Shown piece by piece: positions 15,889 through 24,386 of a stretch of DNA of 64,000 nt. The translations under genes and the position numbers were made by a program. The DNA is from an uncultured Lactobacillus sp. (GTDB lineage: Bacteria > Bacillota > Bacilli > Lactobacillales > Lactobacillaceae). Positions within the stretch are counted from its first letter, which is position 1; the number at the start of each line of letters is the position of its first letter. The stretch spans positions 62,001 through 126,000 of the forward strand of contig CALNAK010000013.1 of NCBI GenBank assembly GCA_937874185.1, in the 5' to 3' direction. The notes under the pieces were generated by a model. The model was not told the origin of the DNA. It saw only the letters and a program-made list of their open reading frames with translations, and did not search any database.

Positions 15889-16734
15889 TTGTACGCTGCC
15901 ATGAATAGTAAGGGGATATTGATCAATGCATGTGAGGCTGAAATTAAAGAGGCCTACTATTGTTGTCACTGTTTCAAACAAGTTAAGCTGATATCAACTG
16001 ATTCTCGAATTTATTTTCGACATCATAATGAAGTAGATAATGAGATTAATGAACGGTCGATTCATAAAAATGGAAAAGAATTAATTGCTACCGAAATTAA
16101 AAAATTTAAGACAAATAGCGTAGAAACAGAATTCTTTTTACCAGAAATTAACCAACGACCTGATATTTTCGTAAACCGGCGAGTGGCTTTTGAATACCAA
16201 TGTGCCAAAATTAATGTCAAAACTTTATCCGAACGGGTCGACGGCTATCGTAGTCTTAAAATTAAAAACATTTGGATTATTGGTGGAGATTATTTAGATA
16301 CAAAAGTAAGAAAAGAACATTTGAAGTTCATTAGATATAATAATAAATGGGGATTTCATTTATTAATGTTGGATTCGGAACATCAACTTTTCAGAATTTT
16401 TTTTCATATTAGTTTTGTTGGTCCATTTAATAAGATTGTTAGTCAGCAGGCAGTTTTTAGTGAAAATGAATTTCCTAAAATATTTAAATTTAAACCTCAA
16501 AAAAATATATTAAATTCAATTGTAATGAATGATTATGGGATAAATAAAATCAGACGTAAAAATGATTTAGAATCACAAAAGGTCAAGATGAACTTTTATA
16601 AAGAAAAGGATATTACCGTTGAAGAATATTTGTTAGGCAAAACCTTTCCACCAAGGGCACCAGTTTATTCTCGTCCAGCTTGGCAAATGATTTGTACTGG
16701 GCAATTTGAGAATATGAATCAACCGTTTTTATAA
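15889..16734 (+). CDS. coiA: CoiA-like competence protein
   Basis: This 281-residue protein has the CoiA layout: an N-terminal zinc-finger-like segment (YCCHCFKQ), a histidine pair in RIYFRHH, and a restriction-endonuclease-like core ending in VAFEYQCAKIN, the conserved acidic/EYQ motif. CoiA promotes recombination of incoming DNA during transformation. The TTG at 15889 is preferred because AGAGGTG ends 6 bp upstream and family members start at this point; the GTG at 15880 lies inside that site. Its location between mecA and spxH, and the presence of comFA, comFC, cinA and recA elsewhere in the window, fit a competence role. Confidence 0.85.
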   Translation: MYAAMNSKGILINACEAEIKEAYYCCHCFKQVKLISTDSRIYFRHHNEVDNEINERSIHKNGKELIATEIKKFKTNSVETEFFLPEINQRPDIFVNRRVAFEYQCAKINVKTLSERVDGYRSLKIKNIWIIGGDYLDTKVRKEHLKFIRYNNKWGFHLLMLDSEHQLFRIFFHISFVGPFNKIVSQQAVFSENEFPKIFKFKPQKNILNSIVMNDYGINKIRRKNDLESQKVKMNFYKEKDITVEEYLLGKTFPPRAPVYSRPAWQMICTGQFENMNQPFL

Positions 16735-16750
16735 TTTAATTATGGTACTA

Positions 16751-16785
16751 AAAAATCCCTCACAAAATTATGAAGGATTTTTTTT
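16751..16785. terminator. Bidirectional terminator between coiA and spxH
   Basis: AAAAATCCCTCA pairs with TGAAGGATTTTT around a short loop, with T-tracts on both strands, between convergent genes. Confidence 0.78.
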
Positions 16786-16807
16786 ACTTATGTTCGTTTT
16801 GAGTGGG

Positions 16808-17464
16808 TTACTGTCTTCTAAATTTATCAAGACTGATAACAGTATTTGAAGTTTGATACTTGTCAGAAATACTCTGAGGAAGTTCTCGTTCCAACATCTC
16901 GTTGACGGTTCTATTAATGCTTTCTTGTGTGTCAGGATCACCGAAATCGTTGATCATAACACCGGGTTTTTCTTCATTGTCACAGTCGAAGATCACAGCT
17001 GTAGGAGCTTTCTGAATGTTCATTTCCATTGATAATTGTTGGTCACGTTTAAGGCCTTGAACAACGCATTGACTATCTTTATCTGTCATAATTGCTTTGT
17101 AGTCAAGCCCACTATTGTTAATAGCACGTTTGATAGTGGTATCATCAAAGGGATTGTTAAGAACATTAACTTGTTCTTGAAGATTCATTAAAAAGTTACG
17201 AGCTTTCTTATTACCTTGGCATGATGCAGCCTTATATAATTTTGCGGCTTCGACGACTTCTTGAGATGCGTTGGTACGTTCCTCAGTATCTGTAATTTTA
17301 AAACCTTTTAATTGAACGTAATCATTAATTGTAGCCATATTATAGTTCGTTACGAAATGATACTGTGTATCAATGTCATGTTTTCTAGTGAAGTCAATAA
17401 TTGATTGTTCCACTCTTAAACAATACGAACATAAGGGATTAATATATAAGAATATTTCCCACAT
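16808..17464 (-). CDS. spxH: SpxH (YjbH), ClpXP adaptor for Spx
   Basis: This 218-residue DsbA-like protein opens with a thioredoxin-type CxxC motif (INPLCSYCLR, C13 and C16) and has the length of SpxH/YjbH. It presents Spx to ClpXP for degradation under non-stress conditions; its cysteines or histidines respond to oxidants. The ATG at 17464 has GGAGGG upstream. It is transcribed towards coiA and away from relQ. The nearby spx gene (2.4 kb) makes the functional link very likely. Confidence 0.92.
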   Translation of the reverse strand: MWEIFLYINPLCSYCLRVEQSIIDFTRKHDIDTQYHFVTNYNMATINDYVQLKGFKITDTEERTNASQEVVEAAKLYKAASCQGNKKARNFLMNLQEQVNVLNNPFDDTTIKRAINNSGLDYKAIMTDKDSQCVVQGLKRDQQLSMEMNIQKAPTAVIFDCDNEEKPGVMINDFGDPDTQESINRTVNEMLERELPQSISDKYQTSNTVISLDKFRRQ

Positions 17465-17609
17465 TATGTTTTCCCTCCATCTCTCTATTGCATTGTCATT
17501 CTACCAACAATCTTACAAAAGGTAAAATTTTAAACTCACGGACCTAATATTTACAATTAGATGATTCTTTTACGAAATTACGATATATTTATATTGAAGC
17601 GAGGTTATT

Positions 17610-18263
17610 ATGTCAGAAATTAAATGGAATGAATTTTTGATACCCTATTCACAGGCGGTTGATGAATTAAAAATTAAATTTAGAAATCTCCGAAAAGAGT
17701 TTCAGGAAAAAAATGAACACTCTCCAATCGAATTTGTGACTGGACGTGTCAAAACGGTTGATAGCATTAAAGAAAAGATGCGTCGCCGATTCATTACAAC
17801 CGATCTATTAGAACAGGATATGCAAGATATTGCCGGAATTCGAATTCAGTGTCAATTTGTTGAAGATATTTATGATGTCGCTAAACTATTACATATCAGA
17901 GAAGATATGCGAGTAGTTGAGGAACGTGATTATATTGCCAATAGTAAACCAAGTGGGTACCGTTCATATCATGTGGTTATTGAATATCCAATTCAAACAG
18001 CCCATGGTCAAATAACTATTTTAGCAGAGATTCAGATTAGAACTCTAGCAATGAATTTCTGGTCAACAATTGAACATTCCCTTAACTACAAATATAAAGG
18101 TGACTTTCCAGATGAGATCAATGAACGTCTGAAACGAGCTGCGGAAGCGTCTTTTATGCTAGATGAGGAGATGTCCAAGATTCGTGAGGAAATTCAAGAT
18201 GCACAGCAATACTTTACCGATCGAAAACGAGATTTAAATAACCCGACGGAGCACGATAAATAA
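17610..18263 (+). CDS. relQ: RelQ, small alarmone synthetase
   Basis: This 217-residue single-domain (p)ppGpp synthetase has the RelA/SpoT synthetase motifs TGRVKTVDSIKEKMRRR, DIAGIRIQCQF, PSGYRSYHVVIEYP and EIQIRTLAMNFWSTIEH, with no hydrolase domain. It makes ppGpp/pppGpp from ATP and GDP/GTP independently of the ribosome and is usually induced under cell-wall stress. The ATG at 17610 follows GAGG. Its stop shares one base with the nadK start, so relQ-nadK-rluA-mgtE form a tight operon. Confidence 0.94.
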   Translation: MSEIKWNEFLIPYSQAVDELKIKFRNLRKEFQEKNEHSPIEFVTGRVKTVDSIKEKMRRRFITTDLLEQDMQDIAGIRIQCQFVEDIYDVAKLLHIREDMRVVEERDYIANSKPSGYRSYHVVIEYPIQTAHGQITILAEIQIRTLAMNFWSTIEHSLNYKYKGDFPDEINERLKRAAEASFMLDEEMSKIREEIQDAQQYFTDRKRDLNNPTEHDK

Positions 18264-19075
18264 TGAAATTATGGATTAATAATAATAGTAAAGAAAAATC
18301 AGTTGAAGCGGCTAATAAATTACGTAGTAAATTATTGGATGCTGGTTTAGTACTTGACCGCCGTGATCCCCAACTTGTTATTAGTGTTGGTGGTGATGGG
18401 ACACTTTTGAGTACCTTTCACGCTTATGCAGCACATTTAGATACAGTTAAATTCTTGGCTCTTCATACCGGACATTTAGGTTTCTATTCTGATTGGATGG
18501 ATACCGAAATTGATGAACTTGCTGACAGAATTATCGAGTGTCAGGAAAATATTCCTTCAACAAGTTATCCAGTTTTGGATGTTGTTGTAGAAAATAACGA
18601 AGGCTCATTATTTCATGGTATAGCTATCAACGAAACGGTTGTTAGACGTTTATCGTCTTTAACTATGAAAACAAGAGTCGATTTAGACCGTGAATTCTTT
18701 GAAAGTTTTCGTGGTGATGGATTATGTTTTTCAACTCCAACTGGTTCAACAGCTTATTCTAAGTCAGTCGGTGGGGCATTGATTCATCCCAAAATCAGTG
18801 TTTTCCAAATGATTGAAATTGCATCGATCAATAACCGAGTTTATCGGACAATTTCTTCACCAATCATTATTCCGCATAATCAACAAGTCGACCTTTATCC
18901 ACAGACAGCCGATGATTATGTAATTAGTTGCGACGGAATCACTACAAAATTAAAGAATGTTAAAAAGATTACGCTTAAATTGAATTATCAACGTGCTCAA
19001 TTTGCTCAATATCGTCATCGTCATTTTTGGACTAGAGTAGAGGGAGCTTTCTTAGCTCAACATGAAAACCAATAA
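18263..19075 (+). CDS. nadK: NAD kinase
   Basis: This 270-residue enzyme has the NAD kinase signature GGDGTLLSTFH (about residues 46-56), followed by the LHTGHLGF segment and the conserved FRGDGLCFSTPTGSTAYSKS motif. It phosphorylates NAD to NADP with ATP in the cytosol. It overlaps relQ by one base and the following pseudouridine synthase gene by 14 bp. This order is common in Bacillota. Confidence 0.95.
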   Translation: MKLWINNNSKEKSVEAANKLRSKLLDAGLVLDRRDPQLVISVGGDGTLLSTFHAYAAHLDTVKFLALHTGHLGFYSDWMDTEIDELADRIIECQENIPSTSYPVLDVVVENNEGSLFHGIAINETVVRRLSSLTMKTRVDLDREFFESFRGDGLCFSTPTGSTAYSKSVGGALIHPKISVFQMIEIASINNRVYRTISSPIIIPHNQQVDLYPQTADDYVISCDGITTKLKNVKKITLKLNYQRAQFAQYRHRHFWTRVEGAFLAQHENQ

Positions 19076-19982
19076 TCGGCTGTTAAAGTATACGATTGGT
19101 AATGATGATAAAAAAACAGTTCGCAAATTTTTAGTCCACAATCATTTTTCTTCAAGTCAGTTGCATAATTTGAAGAATAAGGGTGGACTGATTTTTGTTA
19201 ATCATAAACAACGCCATTTTGATTATAAGATCAAGCCTGGAGATGAAATGCTGATTGTCTTGAACAGTGAGGAACCATCCGACTTGATTGAACCGATGAA
19301 GGGTGCAGTTGATATTGTTTATGAGGATAGTTATTTATTAGTCGTGAATAAACCACCTGGGATTGCCAGTCTACCGGCTAAAGCCAAAGATAATAAGACT
19401 ATGGCAAATTTGGTCAAAGCCTATTTGATTGGTAAACATGAGAATAGTTCGATTCATTTGGTAACAAGATTGGACCGAAATACTTCTGGCTTAATGGTAT
19501 TTGCCAAAACTTCGTACTCACATTCACTGTTGGACCAAATTTTACATACGGATAAATTTCAAAAGTATTATTTGGCGATGGTTTATGGTCATGTTGAACC
19601 TAGTAGTGGTTTGATTGATTTGCCCATTGGAATTGATCCAACAGCTTTTTATATGAGGACAATTGATTATAAGCAAGGTAAGGAATCGCAAACTCTGTAT
19701 GAAACAGTGGAGAAGTACCGCGATGCTAGTCTGATGAAGATGAAGCTTTTAACAGGTCGGACTCATCAAATTAGAGTTCATTTAACAGCTATTGGTCATC
19801 CCATAATTGGTGACGATATGTATAGTAAAAAAGTTGATTCACGAATGAGTCGTCAGGCGCTACATTGTTATGAATTGAAGATTGTTCATCCAGTTACAAA
19901 AACGTTGTTAAATTTGAAGGCACCATTGCCAAAAGATATGGTAATGTTAGAGGGAGTGCTGAGGGGTGAGAGCAATGGATGA
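19062..19982 (+). CDS. RluA-family ribosomal pseudouridine synthase
   Basis: This 306-residue protein contains an S4-like N-terminal segment (KKTVRKFLVHN...) and the RluA catalytic motif HLVTRLDRNTSGLMVFAK, with the aspartate of RLD as nucleophile, plus the later GRTHQIRVH motif. It isomerises specific uridines in rRNA or tRNA; which sites cannot be read from sequence. The ATG at 19062 lies inside nadK with 14 bp overlap, and the stop overlaps mgtE by 8 bp, so translation is coupled along the operon. Confidence 0.92.
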   Translation: MKTNNRLLKYTIGNDDKKTVRKFLVHNHFSSSQLHNLKNKGGLIFVNHKQRHFDYKIKPGDEMLIVLNSEEPSDLIEPMKGAVDIVYEDSYLLVVNKPPGIASLPAKAKDNKTMANLVKAYLIGKHENSSIHLVTRLDRNTSGLMVFAKTSYSHSLLDQILHTDKFQKYYLAMVYGHVEPSSGLIDLPIGIDPTAFYMRTIDYKQGKESQTLYETVEKYRDASLMKMKLLTGRTHQIRVHLTAIGHPIIGDDMYSKKVDSRMSRQALHCYELKIVHPVTKTLLNLKAPLPKDMVMLEGVLRGESNG

Positions 19983-21348
19983 AAACGAGAAAAGGCTGCA
20001 AGAAAAATTTGAACAGTTAAAAACATATTTGGATAACGGGGATACGAAGAAATTTCGGAAGACCTATCTGGATATGCATTTTTATGACCAAAGTACTTTT
20101 TACCTCACGTTAAATAAAAATGAACGTACCACACTTTATTCGATTCTGGAACCGGATGAAATGGGTGATATGTTTGATACGATTGAAGATGATGACCCAG
20201 CCATTCCGGATTTATTGAAGGAAATGGATTTGGGTTACGCATCAAAAATGCTGAATTATATGTACGATGATAATGCGGCTGATGTTTTGGAACACCTGAG
20301 TAAAGCTGATGTAGCACGTTTTCTAGAACTAATGCCAAAGAATGACGCTAATAATCTGCGTGGTTTGTTGCATTATGATACTGAAACAGCCGGTGGTATT
20401 ATGACGACCGACTTTGTTAAGTTTCATGAAGATGAGACCGCCAGTAGTGCCATTAGGGCTTTGAAAACTTTTGCGGAAACTGCCGAAACAATTTATTATC
20501 TGTATGTTTTAGATAATCATGATGATTTAGTTGGTGTCATGTCTTTGCGTGATTTGATCATGGCAGATGAGAATGATACCTTAGGTTCTAAAATGAATAG
20601 CGATATTATTACGGTCAATGTTGATGCTGAACAGGCTGAAGTTGCTCAAGTCTTTAGAGATTACGAGTTCTTAGCTGTTCCAGTTGTTGACCATTCGAAT
20701 CGAATTGTCGGTATTGTCACAGTTGATGATGTTATTGAAGTTATTGATGATGAAGCTCAACAAGATTACTCTGGTTTGGCCGGTGTTAGTATGGACGAAA
20801 CCAACAATGATGGTCCACTAAAGGCGGCATCTAAACGTTTGCCTTGGTTGATAACATTGTTATTGTTGAGTATGATCACGGCGACATTAATTAATCACTA
20901 CGAAAGTTTATTAGCTGAAGCTAGTATTTTAGCTGTTTTTATTTCGACTATTACAGGTACTGCCGGTAATGCTGGTACACAAAGTTTAGCCGTTGCGGTT
21001 AGAAGATTAGCGGTCGAAGAAATTAATCGTAGTGAATTTTTAAAGCTGTTAGGTAAGGAATTAATAACTGGTTTCGTTACAGGATTGGTAACTGGTATTT
21101 CGGTTTTCCTACTAGTAGGGATTTGGAAACATAACTTTGTACTAGGAATGGTTATTGGTATGGCAATGTGTGCCGCCATTACAGTAGCCAATTTGGCCGG
21201 AAGTTTTATTCCAATGTTGATGTCTAGTTTTGGCTTTGATCCAGCTGTTGCTAGTGGACCATTCATTTCAACTTTGAGTGATTTAACTAGTGTTTTGATT
21301 TATTTCAGTATTGCCGGTTTATTTATGCAATATTTTGTTCATGCGTGA
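19975..21348 (+). CDS. mgtE: MgtE-type magnesium transporter
   Basis: This 457-residue protein has the MgtE layout: an N-terminal helical domain (residues 1-130), two CBS domains (about 135-255, with VVDHSNRIVGIVTVDDVIEV) and five membrane helices from about residue 280, including the GTAGNAGTQSLAVAVRRLA segment that lines the pore. The cytosolic domains bind magnesium and close the channel when the ion is plentiful. I place the start at 19975 because GAGGGGTGAG lies just upstream; the GTG at 19966 is inside that site. It ends the relQ operon and is followed by a strong terminator. Confidence 0.93.
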   Translation: MDENEKRLQEKFEQLKTYLDNGDTKKFRKTYLDMHFYDQSTFYLTLNKNERTTLYSILEPDEMGDMFDTIEDDDPAIPDLLKEMDLGYASKMLNYMYDDNAADVLEHLSKADVARFLELMPKNDANNLRGLLHYDTETAGGIMTTDFVKFHEDETASSAIRALKTFAETAETIYYLYVLDNHDDLVGVMSLRDLIMADENDTLGSKMNSDIITVNVDAEQAEVAQVFRDYEFLAVPVVDHSNRIVGIVTVDDVIEVIDDEAQQDYSGLAGVSMDETNNDGPLKAASKRLPWLITLLLLSMITATLINHYESLLAEASILAVFISTITGTAGNAGTQSLAVAVRRLAVEEINRSEFLKLLGKELITGFVTGLVTGISVFLLVGIWKHNFVLGMVIGMAMCAAITVANLAGSFIPMLMSSFGFDPAVASGPFISTLSDLTSVLIYFSIAGLFMQYFVHA

Positions 21349-21427
21349 AAAAATTGATTGATGTATTAAATTCCATTTTTGTTCCAGACTAGAGTGTTCT
21401 AAAAAAATCTATAAAATTGAAATATTA

Positions 21428-21488
21428 AAAATCCCGTGTATTAATTGGAAGTTCACACTTAACCAATTAATACACGGGATTTATTTTT
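21428..21488. terminator. Strong bidirectional terminator between mgtE and cutC
   Basis: A perfect stem of about 20 bp (AAATCCCGTGTATTAATTGG and its complement) with a short loop and T-rich flanks lies between convergent genes. Confidence 0.92.
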
Positions 21489-21502
21489 TATTCGGAATGA
21501 TA

Positions 21503-22156
21503 TTAGTTATTCACACCATCAATAATTTTTGTGCCATGTAGTTCTTTAACATCTAATTTTTTAGCTATTTCATCACAGTTTTGATAATTAACACCGCCAC
21601 CAGGGATGATAATTATTCTGCCATCAGCGTAATCAACGTATTCCTTGATGTTATCAAGCGTTTTGTCAATAGGAGTCGTTAGTGGTCCACCGTGAGTCAA
21701 AATACGGTCAACATCATGTTCAACTAACCAGTCAATTGCTGGCTTTTTTTGATCTTCAGCTAAAGCATCAAAGGCCATGTGGAAAACAACCTGCATACCG
21801 GCAGATGCGGCAATCAATTGTTCCATTGCGTCAGTATCGATTTTACCATCTTCAGTCAAAGCACCAAAAGTTACAGCATCAACACCTAATTTTTGGGCTT
21901 GGAAAAGGTCTGCTTCCATAATCTTTAATTCGATGTCGTTATAAACAAAATTTCCGCCACGTGGACGAATCATTTCAACGACTGGAATAGATTTTTCTTG
22001 AAGATATTTAGTGGCTTCTTGAAGGACACCAAAACTTGGTGAGGTTCCGCCAACAGCTAGATTGTCATTCAATTCGATACGATTAGCACCTTTGAGTACG
22101 GAAGTGGGAATCTTAGTAAAGTCTTCTACAGCTACTTCTTTATAAATAATGATCAA
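21503..22156 (-). CDS. cutC: CutC family protein
   Basis: This protein of about 217 residues matches the CutC TIM-barrel family (GANRIELNDNLAVGGTSPSFGV, PVVEMIRPRGGNFVYND, GALTEDGKID, ILTHGG). The family was linked to copper homeostasis, but its reaction is not well established and there is no cop box here. The start is unusual: no ATG or GTG precedes the conserved core. The TTG at 22156 directly abuts its AAAGAGG site with no spacer, whereas an ATC or ATT a few bases on would be better spaced. The protein may therefore begin at a non-canonical start. Confidence 0.85.
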   Translation of the reverse strand: MIIIYKEVAVEDFTKIPTSVLKGANRIELNDNLAVGGTSPSFGVLQEATKYLQEKSIPVVEMIRPRGGNFVYNDIELKIMEADLFQAQKLGVDAVTFGALTEDGKIDTDAMEQLIAASAGMQVVFHMAFDALAEDQKKPAIDWLVEHDVDRILTHGGPLTTPIDKTLDNIKEYVDYADGRIIIIPGGGVNYQNCDEIAKKLDVKELHGTKIIDGVNN

Positions 22157-22202
22157 CCTCTTTTTTGATATTTGTTGAATCTATCTTAACAAAGTATTTA
22201 GT

Positions 22203-22436
22203 ATAAACGCGAAACAAAACACAATTTTTCTTTATAAAAGAAAATAACTCCAATTCATTTAACGAATTAGAGTTATTTATGTTTTTTGTGTGTTTATTTG
22301 AAATGAGCTGCACAGAACAGCTCCACTCCGCTTTGCAGGACTTCCTAAATCATGCACACAAAACGTGCACAATTCGTGAAGTCCTGCAAATGCTCGGGAG
22401 CTAACCGTTCTGCTGCTCTCTCTGTCCTAAGCAACC
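22203..22436. repeat. Dispersed palindromic intergenic element, copy A
   Basis: The left half (22203-22283) contains AAACGCG, CAAAACACAA and a hairpin with AACTCCAATTC/GAATTAGAGTT arms, all in the same order as in copy B near 35.16 kb. The right half (about 22309-22425) is a long imperfect inverted repeat: GAGCTGCACAGAACAGCTCC...TTTGCAGGACTTC pairs with GAAGTCCTGCAAA...GGAGCTAACCGTTCTG. The right end touches the uppP stop codon, so it could also terminate transcription of uppP and cutC neighbours. It encodes no protein. Confidence 0.6.
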
Positions 22437-23266
22437 ATTGCTTTGATACCGAAGTAGGCAACTACGATAATTGCCAAGATAATTCTATACCAACCAAAGG
22501 CTTTGAAGTCGTTACGCTTGATGTAATCCAATAAGAATTTAATTGAGGCATAAGCGACGATAAATGATACTAGAGTACCGACCAAGAGAATAATTACTTG
22601 ATTCCCTGTGAAGGCATTACCATGCATAAAGTATTTTCCAATCTTCAAAAGACTTGCACCAAACATAGTTGGGATAGCTAAGAAGAATGAAAATTCAGTA
22701 GCAACAAATCTGGATGTACCAACGGTCATACCACCCAAGATAGTAGCTCCGGAACGTGAAGTACCGGGAACTAATGATAGAACTTGGAAAAGTCCAATTT
22801 GAAAGGCTGTCTTGTATGAAAGACTTTCTAGGCTGTCTGTCTGTGGTCGTTTATTTTTGAGCCAGTTTTCAACGACAATGAACAAGACACCATAGATGAA
22901 TAATGTAGCTGAGATAACTTGCCAGCTAGTAAGATGGGCATCCATCCAGTCATTCAAAGGTAGACCAATGATTACTGAAGGTAAGATAGCAACCAGAACC
23001 TTGAACCAAATACTCCAAGTTTGACCTTTCTCAACATGATTTTTCTTTGGTGAGAAAGGGTTCAATTTGTGAAAGTAAATTAGGATAACGGCTAGGATTG
23101 CCCCAAATTGAATAACTACCATGAACATATTTATAAAAGCTGTTGACTCTTTTAATTTGATGAATTCATCAGCTAAATATAAATGTCCAGTCGAACTAAT
23201 TGGTAGAAATTCTGTAAAACCTTCAATGATACCAAGAACTATGGTTTTAATAATTTCAATGAACAT
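22427..23266 (-). CDS. uppP: Undecaprenyl-diphosphatase
   Basis: This 279-residue membrane protein has both active-site motifs of UppP/BacA: EGFTEFLPISSTGHL near residue 17 and PGTSRSGATI near residue 170, plus about eight membrane helices. It removes phosphate from undecaprenyl pyrophosphate so that the lipid carrier can be reused for peptidoglycan and teichoic acid export, and its activity raises bacitracin tolerance. It thereby relates functionally to the bce module 10 kb away and to tagO. The ATG at 23266 has AGGAGA upstream. The palindromic element begins right at its stop. Confidence 0.95.
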   Translation of the reverse strand: MFIEIIKTIVLGIIEGFTEFLPISSTGHLYLADEFIKLKESTAFINMFMVVIQFGAILAVILIYFHKLNPFSPKKNHVEKGQTWSIWFKVLVAILPSVIIGLPLNDWMDAHLTSWQVISATLFIYGVLFIVVENWLKNKRPQTDSLESLSYKTAFQIGLFQVLSLVPGTSRSGATILGGMTVGTSRFVATEFSFFLAIPTMFGASLLKIGKYFMHGNAFTGNQVIILLVGTLVSFIVAYASIKFLLDYIKRNDFKAFGWYRIILAIIVVAYFGIKAMVA

Positions 23267-23299
23267 AATTAATAAGTATTCTCCTGATTAAATTTAAAA

Positions 23300-24319
23300 C
23301 TAAATAAAGTGTACACATACACACTCAGGAATGGAAATATTATTTCCCAAATTAGTTAAGTTTCCTTTGTTGATATTGCGTTTAAAAATTGAGATATCAT
23401 TGGAATCTTGGTTAGCAACAACGACATATTTTTCAGATGGATCAATGTCGAAATCACGAGGACCTTTACCCATTGATGAAGTAGTATCAAGCTTTTTGAG
23501 ACTAGCACCATCAGCACTAACAGCGAAAGTAGCGATTGTGTCGGCACCACGAGTTGATGCGTATAAGAATTTGCCATCTTTACTGATACGGATAGCGGCA
23601 GTAGTATTCTTTTGTTCATCCTTGGCTGCAGCAACTTCGTCAACCAAAGTTAGGCTAGCAGTTTCAGAGTTGTATTCCATTACGAGCACCTTTGATGATA
23701 ATTCACAGGCAACATAAACATAAGGCTTAGTTGGATTGAATACCAAATGTCTAGGAGCATAACCTGATGGAGCAATATAGTTATTCAATAATTTAGGATT
23801 CTTAGGATCGTCCAAATTATAAATATAAATACGGTCAGCACCGTAATCACAAATAATCAAATTACCATCTGGTGTCAAAGCACTAAAGTGAGGTTTTGAT
23901 TGGTCTTGTTCTTCACGAGGACCGTGACCTTCAAATTTAACCTCTGAGTAGTGTTCAATTTTACCGTCGTCAGTTAAATGATCAATCTTAACTTTGCTTA
24001 AATGGAAATAAGCACTAAAAATCAAATTGCGACTGGCATCAAATTTAACATATGATGGTGAAGTTTCCTCTGAATAATCTTCATCAAGTAGCTTTGGTTC
24101 ATCGCTACCGATATCGTAAACGACAATACCACCACGATTATCCTTCTTTGCCAAGGCAATAAGTTTCATATTATTTGTTACATCGATGTAGGTAGGATTG
24201 TCTAACTCAACAAGGACCTTGGGTTCAGACAATTCACCATTATCAGAATTCAATTCTGCGGAATAAACACCCTTACCAGAATTTTTTGTGTAGCCACTAA
24301 AGAGAACCTTTTCAAACAT
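23300..24319 (-). CDS. Lactonase-family beta-propeller protein
   Basis: This 339-residue protein belongs to the seven-bladed beta-propeller lactonase family (Pgl/YkgB-like): repeated blades such as KPHFSALTPDGNLIICDYGADRIYIY, YAPRHLVFNPTKPYVYVACE and GKGPRDFDIDPSEKYVVVANQDS follow one another. Some relatives hydrolyse 6-phosphogluconolactone, but many members lack a proven activity. The start is the ATG at 24319, 8 bp after GGAGG; the longer frame begins with a TTG within that site. No signal peptide is seen. It is divergent from the AI-2E-family gene. Confidence 0.85.
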   Translation of the reverse strand: MFEKVLFSGYTKNSGKGVYSAELNSDNGELSEPKVLVELDNPTYIDVTNNMKLIALAKKDNRGGIVVYDIGSDEPKLLDEDYSEETSPSYVKFDASRNLIFSAYFHLSKVKIDHLTDDGKIEHYSEVKFEGHGPREEQDQSKPHFSALTPDGNLIICDYGADRIYIYNLDDPKNPKLLNNYIAPSGYAPRHLVFNPTKPYVYVACELSSKVLVMEYNSETASLTLVDEVAAAKDEQKNTTAAIRISKDGKFLYASTRGADTIATFAVSADGASLKKLDTTSSMGKGPRDFDIDPSEKYVVVANQDSNDISIFKRNINKGNLTNLGNNISIPECVCVHFI

Positions 24320-24339
24320 TACAAATTCCTCCAAACATT

Positions 24340-24358
24340 GTATAGTATACAGTATAAT
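24340..24358. promoter_or_regulatory. Divergent promoter region with GTATAGTATAC palindrome
   Basis: The perfect palindrome GTATA-G-TATAC (24340-24350) is followed by TATAAT at 24353-24358 in the 67-bp gap between the divergent lactonase and AI-2E-family genes. The overlap of an inverted repeat with likely -10 elements suggests an operator or simply two overlapping promoters. Confidence 0.35.
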
Positions 24359-24386
24359 CTTAGTAGAAAAATTTGGGGAGCAACTT

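Noticed and set aside
20898..21266. Open frame of 122 codons antisense to mgtE
   Set aside because: It mirrors the membrane region of mgtE and has no ribosome binding site or family features.
23331..23717. Open frame of 128 codons antisense to the lactonase-like gene
   Set aside because: The beta-propeller reading on the other strand is continuous and family-like; this frame has no support.
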